A stretch of 64,000 bases of DNA, from assembly GCA_964551735.1 (NCBI GenBank), contig CAZKEF010000021.1, forward strand, positions 41,580 to 105,579, written 5' to 3'. Shown in pieces: positions 42,895 through 50,160 of this stretch. The notes under the pieces are model-generated. The model ran no database searches and was not told the origin of the DNA. It was given only the letters and a program-made list of their open reading frames with translations. The DNA is from DAOUAT01 sp964551735 (lineage in GTDB: Bacteria > Chloroflexota > Anaerolineae > CG2-30-64-16). The stretch's first letter is position 1; every line of letters starts with the position of its first letter. The translations under genes were made by a program, and so were the position numbers.

Positions 42895-44346
42895 TTAATC
42901 CGCCTCCACAATTCTGGTGAGCGCTGCGACGACCTCGCCCGGCAGCGGCGCGGCGCGAGGGTCTCGCACGATCTCCTGCGCCTTGCGGGCGGCCCGCTGC
43001 TGGGTGGTCAGCGCGCCATCGGCTGCCCAGCGGTGGTGCGCGCGGCGGTCGAAGAGCGCCGGCATCCAGGTATCGCGCACGTGCCGCAGGGTGTGCTCGG
43101 TGTCCAGGAAGTGCCCGTCCGGGCCGGCCCGCCGGATGACGTCCAACGCCAGCGTCTCCTCGCTGATGTCGAGCCGCCGCAGATAGCGCCGCAGCCAGCC
43201 GATCACCTCGTCGCAGAAGACCAGCAGCTCCAGGGAGCCGGTCAGCGCGTTGTCCAGCAGGCCGATGTCGTGGATCAGGTTCGCGCCGAACAGGGCGGCC
43301 TCGAACAGGGTGAGCGTCGCCTCGGCAGCGGCCTGGGCGTCGAAAACCTTGGCATCGCTGACGCCGGCGAACCCGAAGATGGGCACGCCGTAGTGGTGCG
43401 CCACATCCCAGGCCGTCGGCCCAGCGTCGGGCGTGCCGTAGAGGCTCATCATGGAGCGCAGATCCAGTCCGCCGGCGTTGGGCCTCGCCCAGATGAACGG
43501 CGAGCCCTCCCGCTTGAGCTGGGCCAGAACCAGGCCGGCCAACTGTCCGGCATTCACCAGAGCAATGGCGCCGGCCTCGGTCATCGGCGTCTCGCTCCCG
43601 CGGGCGCGGCCGGGCGTGTAGATGGACGGCAGGTTGCGCTCGGCCGCGTAGAGAAGCCGTTCCACGCTCTCCTGGTTGTGGATGAAGGGAGACGCGAAGT
43701 TGACGTAATTGATGACGAAGGGATAGCGCGCCAGTTGCTCCACGCCGCCGGCTACCACGGCCGCCATTTCGACCGCGTAGACCGTGCTCATCGCCTCCAG
43801 GCCGACGAAAACGATGGGCTTGGTGCTCTCTTGCAGCATCACTGCCATCTGCATCCGCTCGTACCTGTCGATGGGCGCATCGGCAGGCATGAACTGCGAC
43901 ATCATGAAGTCAATGTTGGGCAGCGCATCGGCCAGCCGGGCGCCGGCCACCACGTCATCCATCACCGCCTTGCGCCACTCCCCGGTACCCAGGTCGTAGA
44001 TGTGCGCCGCATCCGTGCCGGGGCCGAAATAGCTGCGGTAGCCGCCCAGCGCCATCGCCTGCCGGCCGTTCCGGTCGAAGATCATGATGTTCTTGGGGAC
44101 CGATTGTAGGGCGCGCTCCACCAGGTGCGGCGGGATGCGCACCAGGTTGCCGTCAGACACCGCCGCGCCGGCGCGGCGGAACAGGTCCACCGCCTTGGCC
44201 GCGTGGAAGCGCATCCCGGTGCGTTCCAGGATCTCCAGGCTGGCCTCGTGCAGCAGCAGCACTTCGTCGTCCATCAGGCTGCGCGCTTGCACGGCGCGGT
44301 GATGCCGGAGAGGGTCATAGGGTTGGTGTGTGTGTGTTTTCGTCAT
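42895..44346 (-). CDS. MttB-family methyltransferase-like protein 8
   Basis: A 483-residue MttB superfamily protein. ATG 44346 has AGAGGC upstream. Landmarks: LHEASLEILERTGM, IFDRNGRQA, GPGTDAAHI (the Cys of the usual GSDC is Ala here), STKPIVFV, GVSDAKVFDAQ and LIHDIGLLDNA (Tyr of HDIGY is Leu). It is closest in sequence to copy 6. It is the final gene of the run that includes the ornithine-cyclodeaminase-like and second iron-sulfur proteins. The changed Cys and Tyr may signal a different substrate. Confidence 0.91.
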   Translation of the reverse strand: MTKTHTHQPYDPLRHHRAVQARSLMDDEVLLLHEASLEILERTGMRFHAAKAVDLFRRAGAAVSDGNLVRIPPHLVERALQSVPKNIMIFDRNGRQAMALGGYRSYFGPGTDAAHIYDLGTGEWRKAVMDDVVAGARLADALPNIDFMMSQFMPADAPIDRYERMQMAVMLQESTKPIVFVGLEAMSTVYAVEMAAVVAGGVEQLARYPFVINYVNFASPFIHNQESVERLLYAAERNLPSIYTPGRARGSETPMTEAGAIALVNAGQLAGLVLAQLKREGSPFIWARPNAGGLDLRSMMSLYGTPDAGPTAWDVAHHYGVPIFGFAGVSDAKVFDAQAAAEATLTLFEAALFGANLIHDIGLLDNALTGSLELLVFCDEVIGWLRRYLRRLDISEETLALDVIRRAGPDGHFLDTEHTLRHVRDTWMPALFDRRAHHRWAADGALTTQQRAARKAQEIVRDPRAAPLPGEVVAALTRIVEAD

Positions 44347-44413
44347 CGTTGCCTCTGTCTCGTGGTGCGTGCTGCGTGACTGTCGCCATGCTGGCAGGCT
44401 TTGCCGATGGGAG

Positions 44414-44452
44414 GAAACGGAATACGCAACACGCAGTACGTTCTACAACTTA
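44414..44452. repeat. GCGTATTGCG/ACGCAATACGC tandem-type repeat
   Basis: Runs of GCGT/TACGC words (ACGCAACACGCAGTACG) lie at the stop of the ornithine-cyclodeaminase-like gene. The same word family recurs at 48342, 48571, 50058, 59277, 60576, 61363, 62312 and 63823, mostly at gene junctions. Confidence 0.65.
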
Positions 44453-45460
44453 CATACTTCCATATTGCCTGCCGCCGATCTCCACCCACGTCCCGGCGCC
44501 GGTCGCTTCCGCCTTGCGCCAGATGTGATGCGCGGCGGCCAGGTCTTCGATGGCGATGCCTAGTGACTTGAACATGGTGATCTCGTCGGGTGAGCTGCGG
44601 CCGGGGACCCTGCCTAGCAGCAGCTCGCCGATCTCTCCGACGATGTGGTTGTCGTCGATGGCGCCCTCGGCCCTGGCGATGATGAACTCGCCGGCTTCGG
44701 CCAGGGTGGATTGCCGGCGGTCCACATAGAGTCGGGATCGGGCCACCGCGGCCGTGTCCAGCTCGCGCGTCGCCGGCGTAAACGCACCCACGGCGTTGAC
44801 GTGGGTGCCCGGCGCCAGCCATTCGCCCGCCACCACCGGCGTCTTGGCTGAGGTCACCGTGCAGATGAGATCCGCCCCTTCAACCGCGGCCCGCGCCGAG
44901 TCCATCACCTCGATTTCGATGCCGTGACGATGCGATTCGCGCTCGGCGAAGGCGTGCGCGCCTTCCGAGGGCAGGCTGAATACCCGCACACGGTGGATTG
45001 GGCGCACGGCCAACATTGCTTCCAGGTGGGTGCGCCCCTGTGTTCCCGCGCCGATGAGCGCCAGGTCACCCGCGTCCTGCCGCGCCAGCAGCCGCGTCGC
45101 CACGCCACTCACGGCTGCGGTGCGGATGGCGGTCACCGCTGTGCCATCCACGATGGCCCGCAGCAGCCCGTACTGCGCGTCGAACAGGATCACCACCCCC
45201 TGGTGCGAGTCATACTCAGTGCCCTGGTTGGTGGGGAAGGCTGCGATGACTTTGACGCCCACGGACTGGATCCCGCCCAGGTATGAAGGCATCAGTCCCA
45301 TCAGATTGCCCGTGTCGCCGGGCAGCAGCATCATGGTGCGCAGCGGCAACAGCGCATCGTCGGCCGCCAGCAGTTTCAGCGCATCGGCCATTACGTCGAT
45401 GCACTCGGGCATTGGGAGGAGTGCTGCAACCTCCTGGGTGTTGGCGATCAAGGTCTTCAT
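44450..45460 (-). CDS. ornithine cyclodeaminase/mu-crystallin family protein
   Basis: A 336-residue NAD(P)-binding enzyme. The family's Lys70 (SVGVKV) and Arg41 (LRTMM) are present, followed by TAIRTAAVSGVATRLLARQ and the Rossmann motif GAGTQGRTHLEAM (137-149). Members are ornithine cyclodeaminase, lysine cyclodeaminase, alanine dehydrogenase, ketimine reductase and opine-type dehydrogenases, so deamination or reduction of a cyclic imine is expected. ATG 45460 follows GGGAGG. It lies between iron-sulfur protein 2 and MttB copy 8, 28 bp after the former. With proline-betaine-type substrates it could join proline and ornithine metabolism (inference). Confidence 0.88.
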   Translation of the reverse strand: MKTLIANTQEVAALLPMPECIDVMADALKLLAADDALLPLRTMMLLPGDTGNLMGLMPSYLGGIQSVGVKVIAAFPTNQGTEYDSHQGVVILFDAQYGLLRAIVDGTAVTAIRTAAVSGVATRLLARQDAGDLALIGAGTQGRTHLEAMLAVRPIHRVRVFSLPSEGAHAFAERESHRHGIEIEVMDSARAAVEGADLICTVTSAKTPVVAGEWLAPGTHVNAVGAFTPATRELDTAAVARSRLYVDRRQSTLAEAGEFIIARAEGAIDDNHIVGEIGELLLGRVPGRSSPDEITMFKSLGIAIEDLAAAHHIWRKAEATGAGTWVEIGGRQYGSM

Positions 45461-45488
45461 CGCGCCTCCCTATTGAAAGAGTGACGCC

Positions 45489-46496
45489 CTACAGTGGGCG
45501 CATGGTGATGGCCCCTTCCGGGCAGGCATTGGCGCACAAGCCGCAGCCCCAGCACTTGGCCGGGTTGTAGTGCACCTGCTGCAGCGACGCGCCGTGCATC
45601 ATCGCCAGGTGGCTGTCCCGGTACAGGGCCCGGAAGATGCAGCGGCCAATGCAGGCGCCGCAATGGGTGCACTTGCTCCAATCCACCGCCGCCTCGTAGT
45701 GCGCCCTGGGATACTGCTTCGTCAGGCCCAGGCGTTGCCCGGCGCGGAACGGGAAGGAGTAGGCCGGGTCGCAGTTGCCGTGGCTGATCCATTCCAGCCT
45801 GGGGTCGTGCTGGCGCCAGGCACGCGGCCCGGTGTGGATCAGCCCGTGCCGGTCCAGCATAATCAGATGGGCCTTTGCCTCGTCCACGCTAAGGGCGCGA
45901 CCCTGCCCGCGTTCCAGGGTCTTGCGGGCGCGCTCTCCCACGCGCATGCTGCCTTCAATCACCGGCGAGCCGGGCAGCAGGGTGGTTTTGCACGCGCAAC
46001 GGAGTAGGCAGATGTGTTCGGCTGCCTCCACCAGCGCCAATGATTCCTCGAGCAGCAGGACATCACGGTTCTTCATGCGCACCCAGGTGTCCGGATCCCT
46101 GGTGATCTCCTGGAGTTGCGGCGTCCAGAGTCTGATCCACTCCGCTTCCTGCCACGCGCTCACCGCGTTGCGCACCCAACCAGGCAGCGGCGCCCACCGT
46201 TCCGGCTGATAGGCGGTCAAGTAATCCATGGTGTTGTAGAACTTGCCCGGCGCGTAGGTCGCGACGCCGTTGTGTCGGTCCCGCTCGACCAGCTCGCGCT
46301 GAAACGCCCCGGCGATCAACGCGCCGGCCTCCTCGTGCCCCAGCCGCATAGCCTCTGCGATTTCGGCCAGATGCATCGGTCGGTCGGCCAGCGCCACGAC
46401 GAGAGCGATCTCCTGCTCGGTTGCTATCAGATGGATGTAGGGTTCCATTGCTGGCGGCACATCGAAGGCCCGCATGAATTCCGCAAGGTGCGTCAT
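45489..46496 (-). CDS. winged-helix/iron-sulfur protein 2 with 2[4Fe-4S] ferredoxin domain
   Basis: A 335-residue paralog of 26398-27531. It shares the N-terminal FxxPPAMxPxI pattern, the winged-helix-like MHLAEIAEAMRLGHEEAGAL, the KNRDVLLLEESLALVEAAEH block, the RARKTLERGQGRALSVDEAK block and two C-terminal ferredoxin motifs (CTHCGACIGRC and CWGCGLCANAC). It lacks the CNCCACDC cluster of copy 1 and keeps only CAC and one Cys there. ATG 46496 is the start; the longer frame begins with TTG inside the ribosome-binding region. It ends soon after the second ferredoxin motif. Like copy 1 it is embedded in an MttB-containing gene run. Confidence 0.85.
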   Translation of the reverse strand: MTHLAEFMRAFDVPPAMEPYIHLIATEQEIALVVALADRPMHLAEIAEAMRLGHEEAGALIAGAFQRELVERDRHNGVATYAPGKFYNTMDYLTAYQPERWAPLPGWVRNAVSAWQEAEWIRLWTPQLQEITRDPDTWVRMKNRDVLLLEESLALVEAAEHICLLRCACKTTLLPGSPVIEGSMRVGERARKTLERGQGRALSVDEAKAHLIMLDRHGLIHTGPRAWRQHDPRLEWISHGNCDPAYSFPFRAGQRLGLTKQYPRAHYEAAVDWSKCTHCGACIGRCIFRALYRDSHLAMMHGASLQQVHYNPAKCWGCGLCANACPEGAITMRPL

Positions 46497-46513
46497 GTTG
46501 GCGTTTATCCTCT

Positions 46514-48331
46514 TCAAATCAAATTCCCTGGCGGCCGGCGGATGCCGTCACGTCCCGTCATCTCGATCCATTCTTGAAACGCGATGGCCTTTTTCTGCGC
46601 CGCAGGCGTCACTGATGCGCCGCCGCGACCGGTACACAGCAACGCTGCCGGCAAGCTGCGTCCCACCTGATCCATCAGATCAATGGCCTCGTGCAGCGGC
46701 AGGATCGCATCCCGGCCGGCCAGCGCCAGGTCGGCGAAGACGTGGGCCATGCAGGTGGTGTTGATGATGCGGCTGCGGCAGGGTTGGCCCGCGCCACCGG
46801 CAATGGGATCGCACGGCACGCCGACCACGGCCTGAAGCAGCAGCGACGCCGCGTGCTCGGCCTGCTCCGGCGTGCCACCAGCCATCGCCACGATACCCGC
46901 CGCGGCCATTGCGCCACAGACGCCGGTCTCGCCGGTGCAGCCCGTTACTTCGCCGGTCGGCTCGGTTCGCGTGTACGCGATGGCGCCCACGCCGGCCGCC
47001 ACGAACAGCCCGGCCAGCAGATCATCGTCGCTGAAGCCGTGCGCCTCTTTGACTGCCCAGAGCGCCGCGTGGACGTAGCCGCCGCCGCTGCCCATCGGCC
47101 CGGCCACCGCGGGCACGCCAGGGATGCCCGCGCCCGCGCCGTAGGCCCATTTGAGCGTCTGCGCGGTGATGCCATCGGTCAGGCGGCGGGGCGAGGCCAT
47201 GTGCCGCGCCCAATCCGCGGCCATGTTCGGTCGGAACGGGGTGGTCGGCACGTCGAGCGCCTCTTCGTAGACCGCGTGGGTCTGGCGGTGCATGGCCCGC
47301 TCGATCCTGCGCATGTATGACACCACCTGATCCCGGCTCCAGCCTGACGCGTCCATCTCGTACTGAATCGCCGTCTCCGCCAGCGACAGCCCGCGCTCGG
47401 CCGCGATCTCCCGCCAGCGGACCATGGTGTCGAAAAGCTGCGGCTTGCGAGCTGGGGTGTCCAGCACCGGCAGGACGGGCGGCAGCACCACCACGCGGCA
47501 GCCCGGCAGCGCCCGGCGCAGCGCGTCCAGGTCGGGCGGCTGGGTGAGGCGGGCCCAATACAAGATCTCACCTACAGCCGATTGCGGCGCCGATGACTCC
47601 TCAAGCGCGCTCGCTCCAGTCTCCAGCAGCCCCGACAGCCCGGCACCCACGCGCTCGAACGCAGAAGCAAGGAAATGGGAGGCGATAGAACTGGGACGCG
47701 GACGACGCGGACTACGCGGAGAACGCGGATCAGATTGATATTTGTTCCGGCAATCTTCTTGACCTGATACTTGTCCGTCCGCGTTGTCTGCGTCCTCCGC
47801 GTCGTCCGCGTCCCCGTTATCGCCACCGAGTGTAGGGCCTTCATCTGGCGCAAATACCAACAAGACATACGCGTCCCCCCGGCTGCGCAGCGGGAAACCG
47901 TCAACGACGAGCGTCGCGATCATGCCGCCGCCGGTGGAATCGGCGACCAGCGACACGGCCCGGCCGTCCGCGGCGGTCAGGGTGAACTTCACCGCGTTGG
48001 GGTGCTGGCTCTCGGTGATGCGGCCAAACTCGAAACGGTAGCTGATCCCGGCCCGGTCGGCGATGGCGAAGGCGTCGAACAGCCGCTCGTCGTCGGGCAG
48101 GCAGCCCAGCGCGCCGGCCACCATGGCCCGATCCTCAGCCATCACCCCAAAGGTGCCCGCAAAGGAGCCGTCCGCGTCGAGCAGCACGTGGATGGCGCGC
48201 GGCGGTTCGCCCAACAGGCCACGCGCCAGGTAGCCGATCCGGCACGGCCCCGCGGTGTGCGAGCTGGACCCCGGCTGCATGATGGGGCCGAAGACGTCGT
48301 TGAAGAATTCCGGGTACCTTGGGATGGGCAT
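46514..48331 (-). CDS. L-serine dehydratase-like fusion (beta and alpha domains, Fe-S type), with in-frame repeat
   Basis: A 605-residue protein. Residues about 10-165 match the SdaAB beta domain (GPIMQPGSSSHTAGPCRIG, DGSFAGTFGVMAEDRA). Residues about 290-600 match the alpha domain with the [4Fe-4S] cysteines in GCTGETGVCGAMAAAG, GVPCDPIAGG and PCRSRI. The family deaminates L-serine to pyruvate or, in other members, handles cysteine or related beta-substituted amino acids. ATG 48331 is chosen; the frame to 48487 is repeat sequence. Residues about 173-213, rich in Asp/Asn then Arg/Pro/Ser, are encoded by a CGCGGA palindromic repeat between the domains. It precedes iron-sulfur protein 2. Confidence 0.86.
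   Translation of the reverse strand: MPIPRYPEFFNDVFGPIMQPGSSSHTAGPCRIGYLARGLLGEPPRAIHVLLDADGSFAGTFGVMAEDRAMVAGALGCLPDDERLFDAFAIADRAGISYRFEFGRITESQHPNAVKFTLTAADGRAVSLVADSTGGGMIATLVVDGFPLRSRGDAYVLLVFAPDEGPTLGGDNGDADDAEDADNADGQVSGQEDCRNKYQSDPRSPRSPRRPRPSSIASHFLASAFERVGAGLSGLLETGASALEESSAPQSAVGEILYWARLTQPPDLDALRRALPGCRVVVLPPVLPVLDTPARKPQLFDTMVRWREIAAERGLSLAETAIQYEMDASGWSRDQVVSYMRRIERAMHRQTHAVYEEALDVPTTPFRPNMAADWARHMASPRRLTDGITAQTLKWAYGAGAGIPGVPAVAGPMGSGGGYVHAALWAVKEAHGFSDDDLLAGLFVAAGVGAIAYTRTEPTGEVTGCTGETGVCGAMAAAGIVAMAGGTPEQAEHAASLLLQAVVGVPCDPIAGGAGQPCRSRIINTTCMAHVFADLALAGRDAILPLHEAIDLMDQVGRSLPAALLCTGRGGASVTPAAQKKAIAFQEWIEMTGRDGIRRPPGNLI
47693..47814. repeat. in-frame CGCGGA palindromic repeat inside the serine-dehydratase-like gene
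   Basis: The left arm consists of GACGCGGA/TACGCGGA/AACGCGGA units (47693-47730) and the right arm of TCCGCG/TGTCTGCG units (about 47772-47814). It is a multiple of three in effect, with no stop in frame, and replaces a presumed domain linker by about 40 residues. Confidence 0.85.
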
Positions 48332-48341
48332 GGGCGCCTCG

Positions 48342-48386
48342 TGGTGCGTGGTGCGTATTGCGTACTCCGTATTCCGTACTCCGTAG
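48342..48386. repeat. GCGTATTGCGTACTCCG word repeat upstream of the serine-dehydratase-like gene
   Basis: Same word family as at 44414. It lies a few bases upstream of the start codon and within the untranslated leader. Confidence 0.6.
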
Positions 48387-48441
48387 TGGAGAGTTCGCCG
48401 TTCAGCAGAACTCGCGCGAGTCTGCGAACACGTTGCTGATG

Positions 48442-48495
48442 TTTGGAAGATGTGTTTCCGGCGAGAAGCCGAGCTGTCTGTGGACATCTTCCAAA
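48442..48495. repeat. inverted repeat TTTGGAAGATGT / ACATCTTCCAAA
   Basis: Perfect 12-bp arms (48442-48453, 48484-48495) with a 30-bp loop, in the 272-bp spacer between MttB copy 9 and the serine-dehydratase-like gene. The rest of that spacer is made of the word repeat on both sides and an ACCGGCTAA...CCTCGATTCC element (48514-48559). Confidence 0.6.
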
Positions 48496-48603
48496 TGCGC
48501 GCGCCAAAGAGAGTGACCGGCTAATCCAAAAGGAGGCTTCGCACAGCCTCGATTCCGGAAAATCCACGTCACGCACCACGCAATACGCAATACGCAGTAC
48601 GTC

Positions 48604-50040
48604 CTACCGCGCCTGCTCCACAATCGCATCCACCCGTCGCTGCACATCCGCCGGCAACGGCTCCGGCTTGTGCGTCGCCAGGAGCTTCAGGGCGCGCTCG
48701 CGGGCGCGTGCCCGGAGGGTCTTGGCGCCGGCGGCTTGCCAGTCCTCGAACGGCCGGCGGTCGAAGAGCTTGGGATACCAGTCCTCGCGGTAGTGCTTAC
48801 GCGTGTGATCGGTGCCCATCCAGTCGCCGTGCGGGCCGATCTCGTCAATCAGATCCAGCGCCAGCGTCTCCTCGCTGACCTCCAGCCCCTTCATGAACTG
48901 CCGGGTGTAGCCGATGAACTCGTCGCACATCACGATCTGCTCGATGGCGTTGCACATGCCGCCTTCCAGGTAGCCCACGTCGTGCATCATCTGCGCGCCC
49001 GCCAGCGTCTCCAGGATGAGGGAGAACGCGGCCTCGGCCGCGGCCTGCTCGTCGGGGATCTTGGAGTCGCTGCACCCGCCCAGGCCGAAGATGGGCAGGT
49101 CGTAGCGGTGCGCCAGCTCCACCAGCATGACGCGGTTGTTGGGGTCGGCGTAGGCGTCCACGGTGGTGCGCATGTCCAGCATGTCGTTGACGCCGCCGGT
49201 GAGGATGATCGGCGCGCCCTCGCGCTTGAGCTGGGCGATCACCAGGCCGGCCAGCTCGCCGGCGTTGGCCAGGGCGATCGCGCCCGCGGCCGTAACCGGG
49301 CCGTTGACCCCGCGCAACACGACCGGGGTGTAGGTGGTGGGCAGCCCCTTGCCAGCCATGAAGAGCAGCTTTTGCAGCGCCTCTTCGTTGTGGCGCAGCG
49401 CGCTGGTCACGTTGATGTAGAGCGCGCAGATCGGGTTGCGGCGCAAGGCTTCCTCGCCGCCGGCCACCGCCTCGGCCATCTTGATTACGTCCACGCAGCC
49501 GGGGAACTCGGTGGTGACGAACAGGATCGGCTTGGTGCTGTTCATCAGCATGGCGCGCATCTGGTAGCGGTCGGAGATCTCGGCCGGGATATCGGACGCG
49601 ATGCAGAACGACATCAGGAAGTCAATGTTGGGCAGCGCGTCGCAGACTCGGGCTGCGTCGGCCACGTCCTGCAGCGTCCCCCGGCGGCGCTCGCCGGTCT
49701 GCACGTCAATGACGTTGGGGCAGTCGGAGCCTGGGCCGAAGAAGACGTTGTTGCGCTCCAGCGGCATGGCGCGGCGGCCGTTGCGGTCGCAGATCACCGC
49801 GCGCTTGGGCGCGACGCTTAGCGCCCACTCCACCAGGCCGGGCGGGATGCGCACGCGGTTGCCTTCTTCCACGTGCAGGCCCCTCTTCTGCAGCAGCGCC
49901 AGCGCCTCCGGCTCGTACAGGCACACACCGGTGCGGTCCAGGATCTCCAGGCTGGCGTGGTGCAGTCGCGTCACCTGGTCGTCCGACAGCTTGCGGAAAC
50001 GGGGGGTGTCATAGGATGTGTAGTTGGATTGTAGGGGCAT
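48604..50040 (-). CDS. MttB-family methyltransferase-like protein 9
   Basis: A 478-residue MttB superfamily protein; ATG 50040 has GAGGAG upstream. Landmarks: LHHASLEILDRTGV, ICDRNGRRA, GPGSDC, STKPILFV, GGCSDSKIPDEQ and MMHDVGYLEGG. It is closest to copy 1 (shared SALRHNEEALQK/GLIANAEALQK region and WYPKLFDRRP-like tail). It is flanked on both sides by word repeats and follows the molybdenum-hydroxylase FAD subunit gene. Substrate unknown. Confidence 0.92.
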   Translation of the reverse strand: MPLQSNYTSYDTPRFRKLSDDQVTRLHHASLEILDRTGVCLYEPEALALLQKRGLHVEEGNRVRIPPGLVEWALSVAPKRAVICDRNGRRAMPLERNNVFFGPGSDCPNVIDVQTGERRRGTLQDVADAARVCDALPNIDFLMSFCIASDIPAEISDRYQMRAMLMNSTKPILFVTTEFPGCVDVIKMAEAVAGGEEALRRNPICALYINVTSALRHNEEALQKLLFMAGKGLPTTYTPVVLRGVNGPVTAAGAIALANAGELAGLVIAQLKREGAPIILTGGVNDMLDMRTTVDAYADPNNRVMLVELAHRYDLPIFGLGGCSDSKIPDEQAAAEAAFSLILETLAGAQMMHDVGYLEGGMCNAIEQIVMCDEFIGYTRQFMKGLEVSEETLALDLIDEIGPHGDWMGTDHTRKHYREDWYPKLFDRRPFEDWQAAGAKTLRARARERALKLLATHKPEPLPADVQRRVDAIVEQAR

Positions 50041-50057
50041 GGAATAGTCTCCTCAAA

Positions 50058-50160
50058 AGTATTGCGTACTGCGTGTTGCGTGTTACGTATTACGTGTTGC
50101 GTGGTGCGTGAGGACCTCCTGCGTTGCGGCATGACTGAAACGGACCACGCACTACGCACC
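50058..50160. repeat. GCGTGTTGCGTGTTACG / GTGCGTAGTGCG word repeats
   Basis: Tandem GCGTACT, GCGTGTT, ACGTATT and GTGCGTG words fill the 111-bp spacer between MttB copy 9 and the FAD-subunit gene, ending at the latter's stop codon. Confidence 0.7.

Noticed and set aside
46497..46517. TTG start for the second iron-sulfur protein
   Set aside because: It lies in the ribosome-binding region of ATG 46496, which aligns with the paralog's start.
48332..48487. N-terminal extension of the serine-dehydratase-like protein
   Set aside because: The extension is encoded by word repeats and an inverted repeat, while the family begins near the ATG at 48331.
2518..50040. Possible pyrrolysine-containing MttB proteins
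   Set aside because: All nine frames run full length with no internal amber codon, and no pyl genes are visible.
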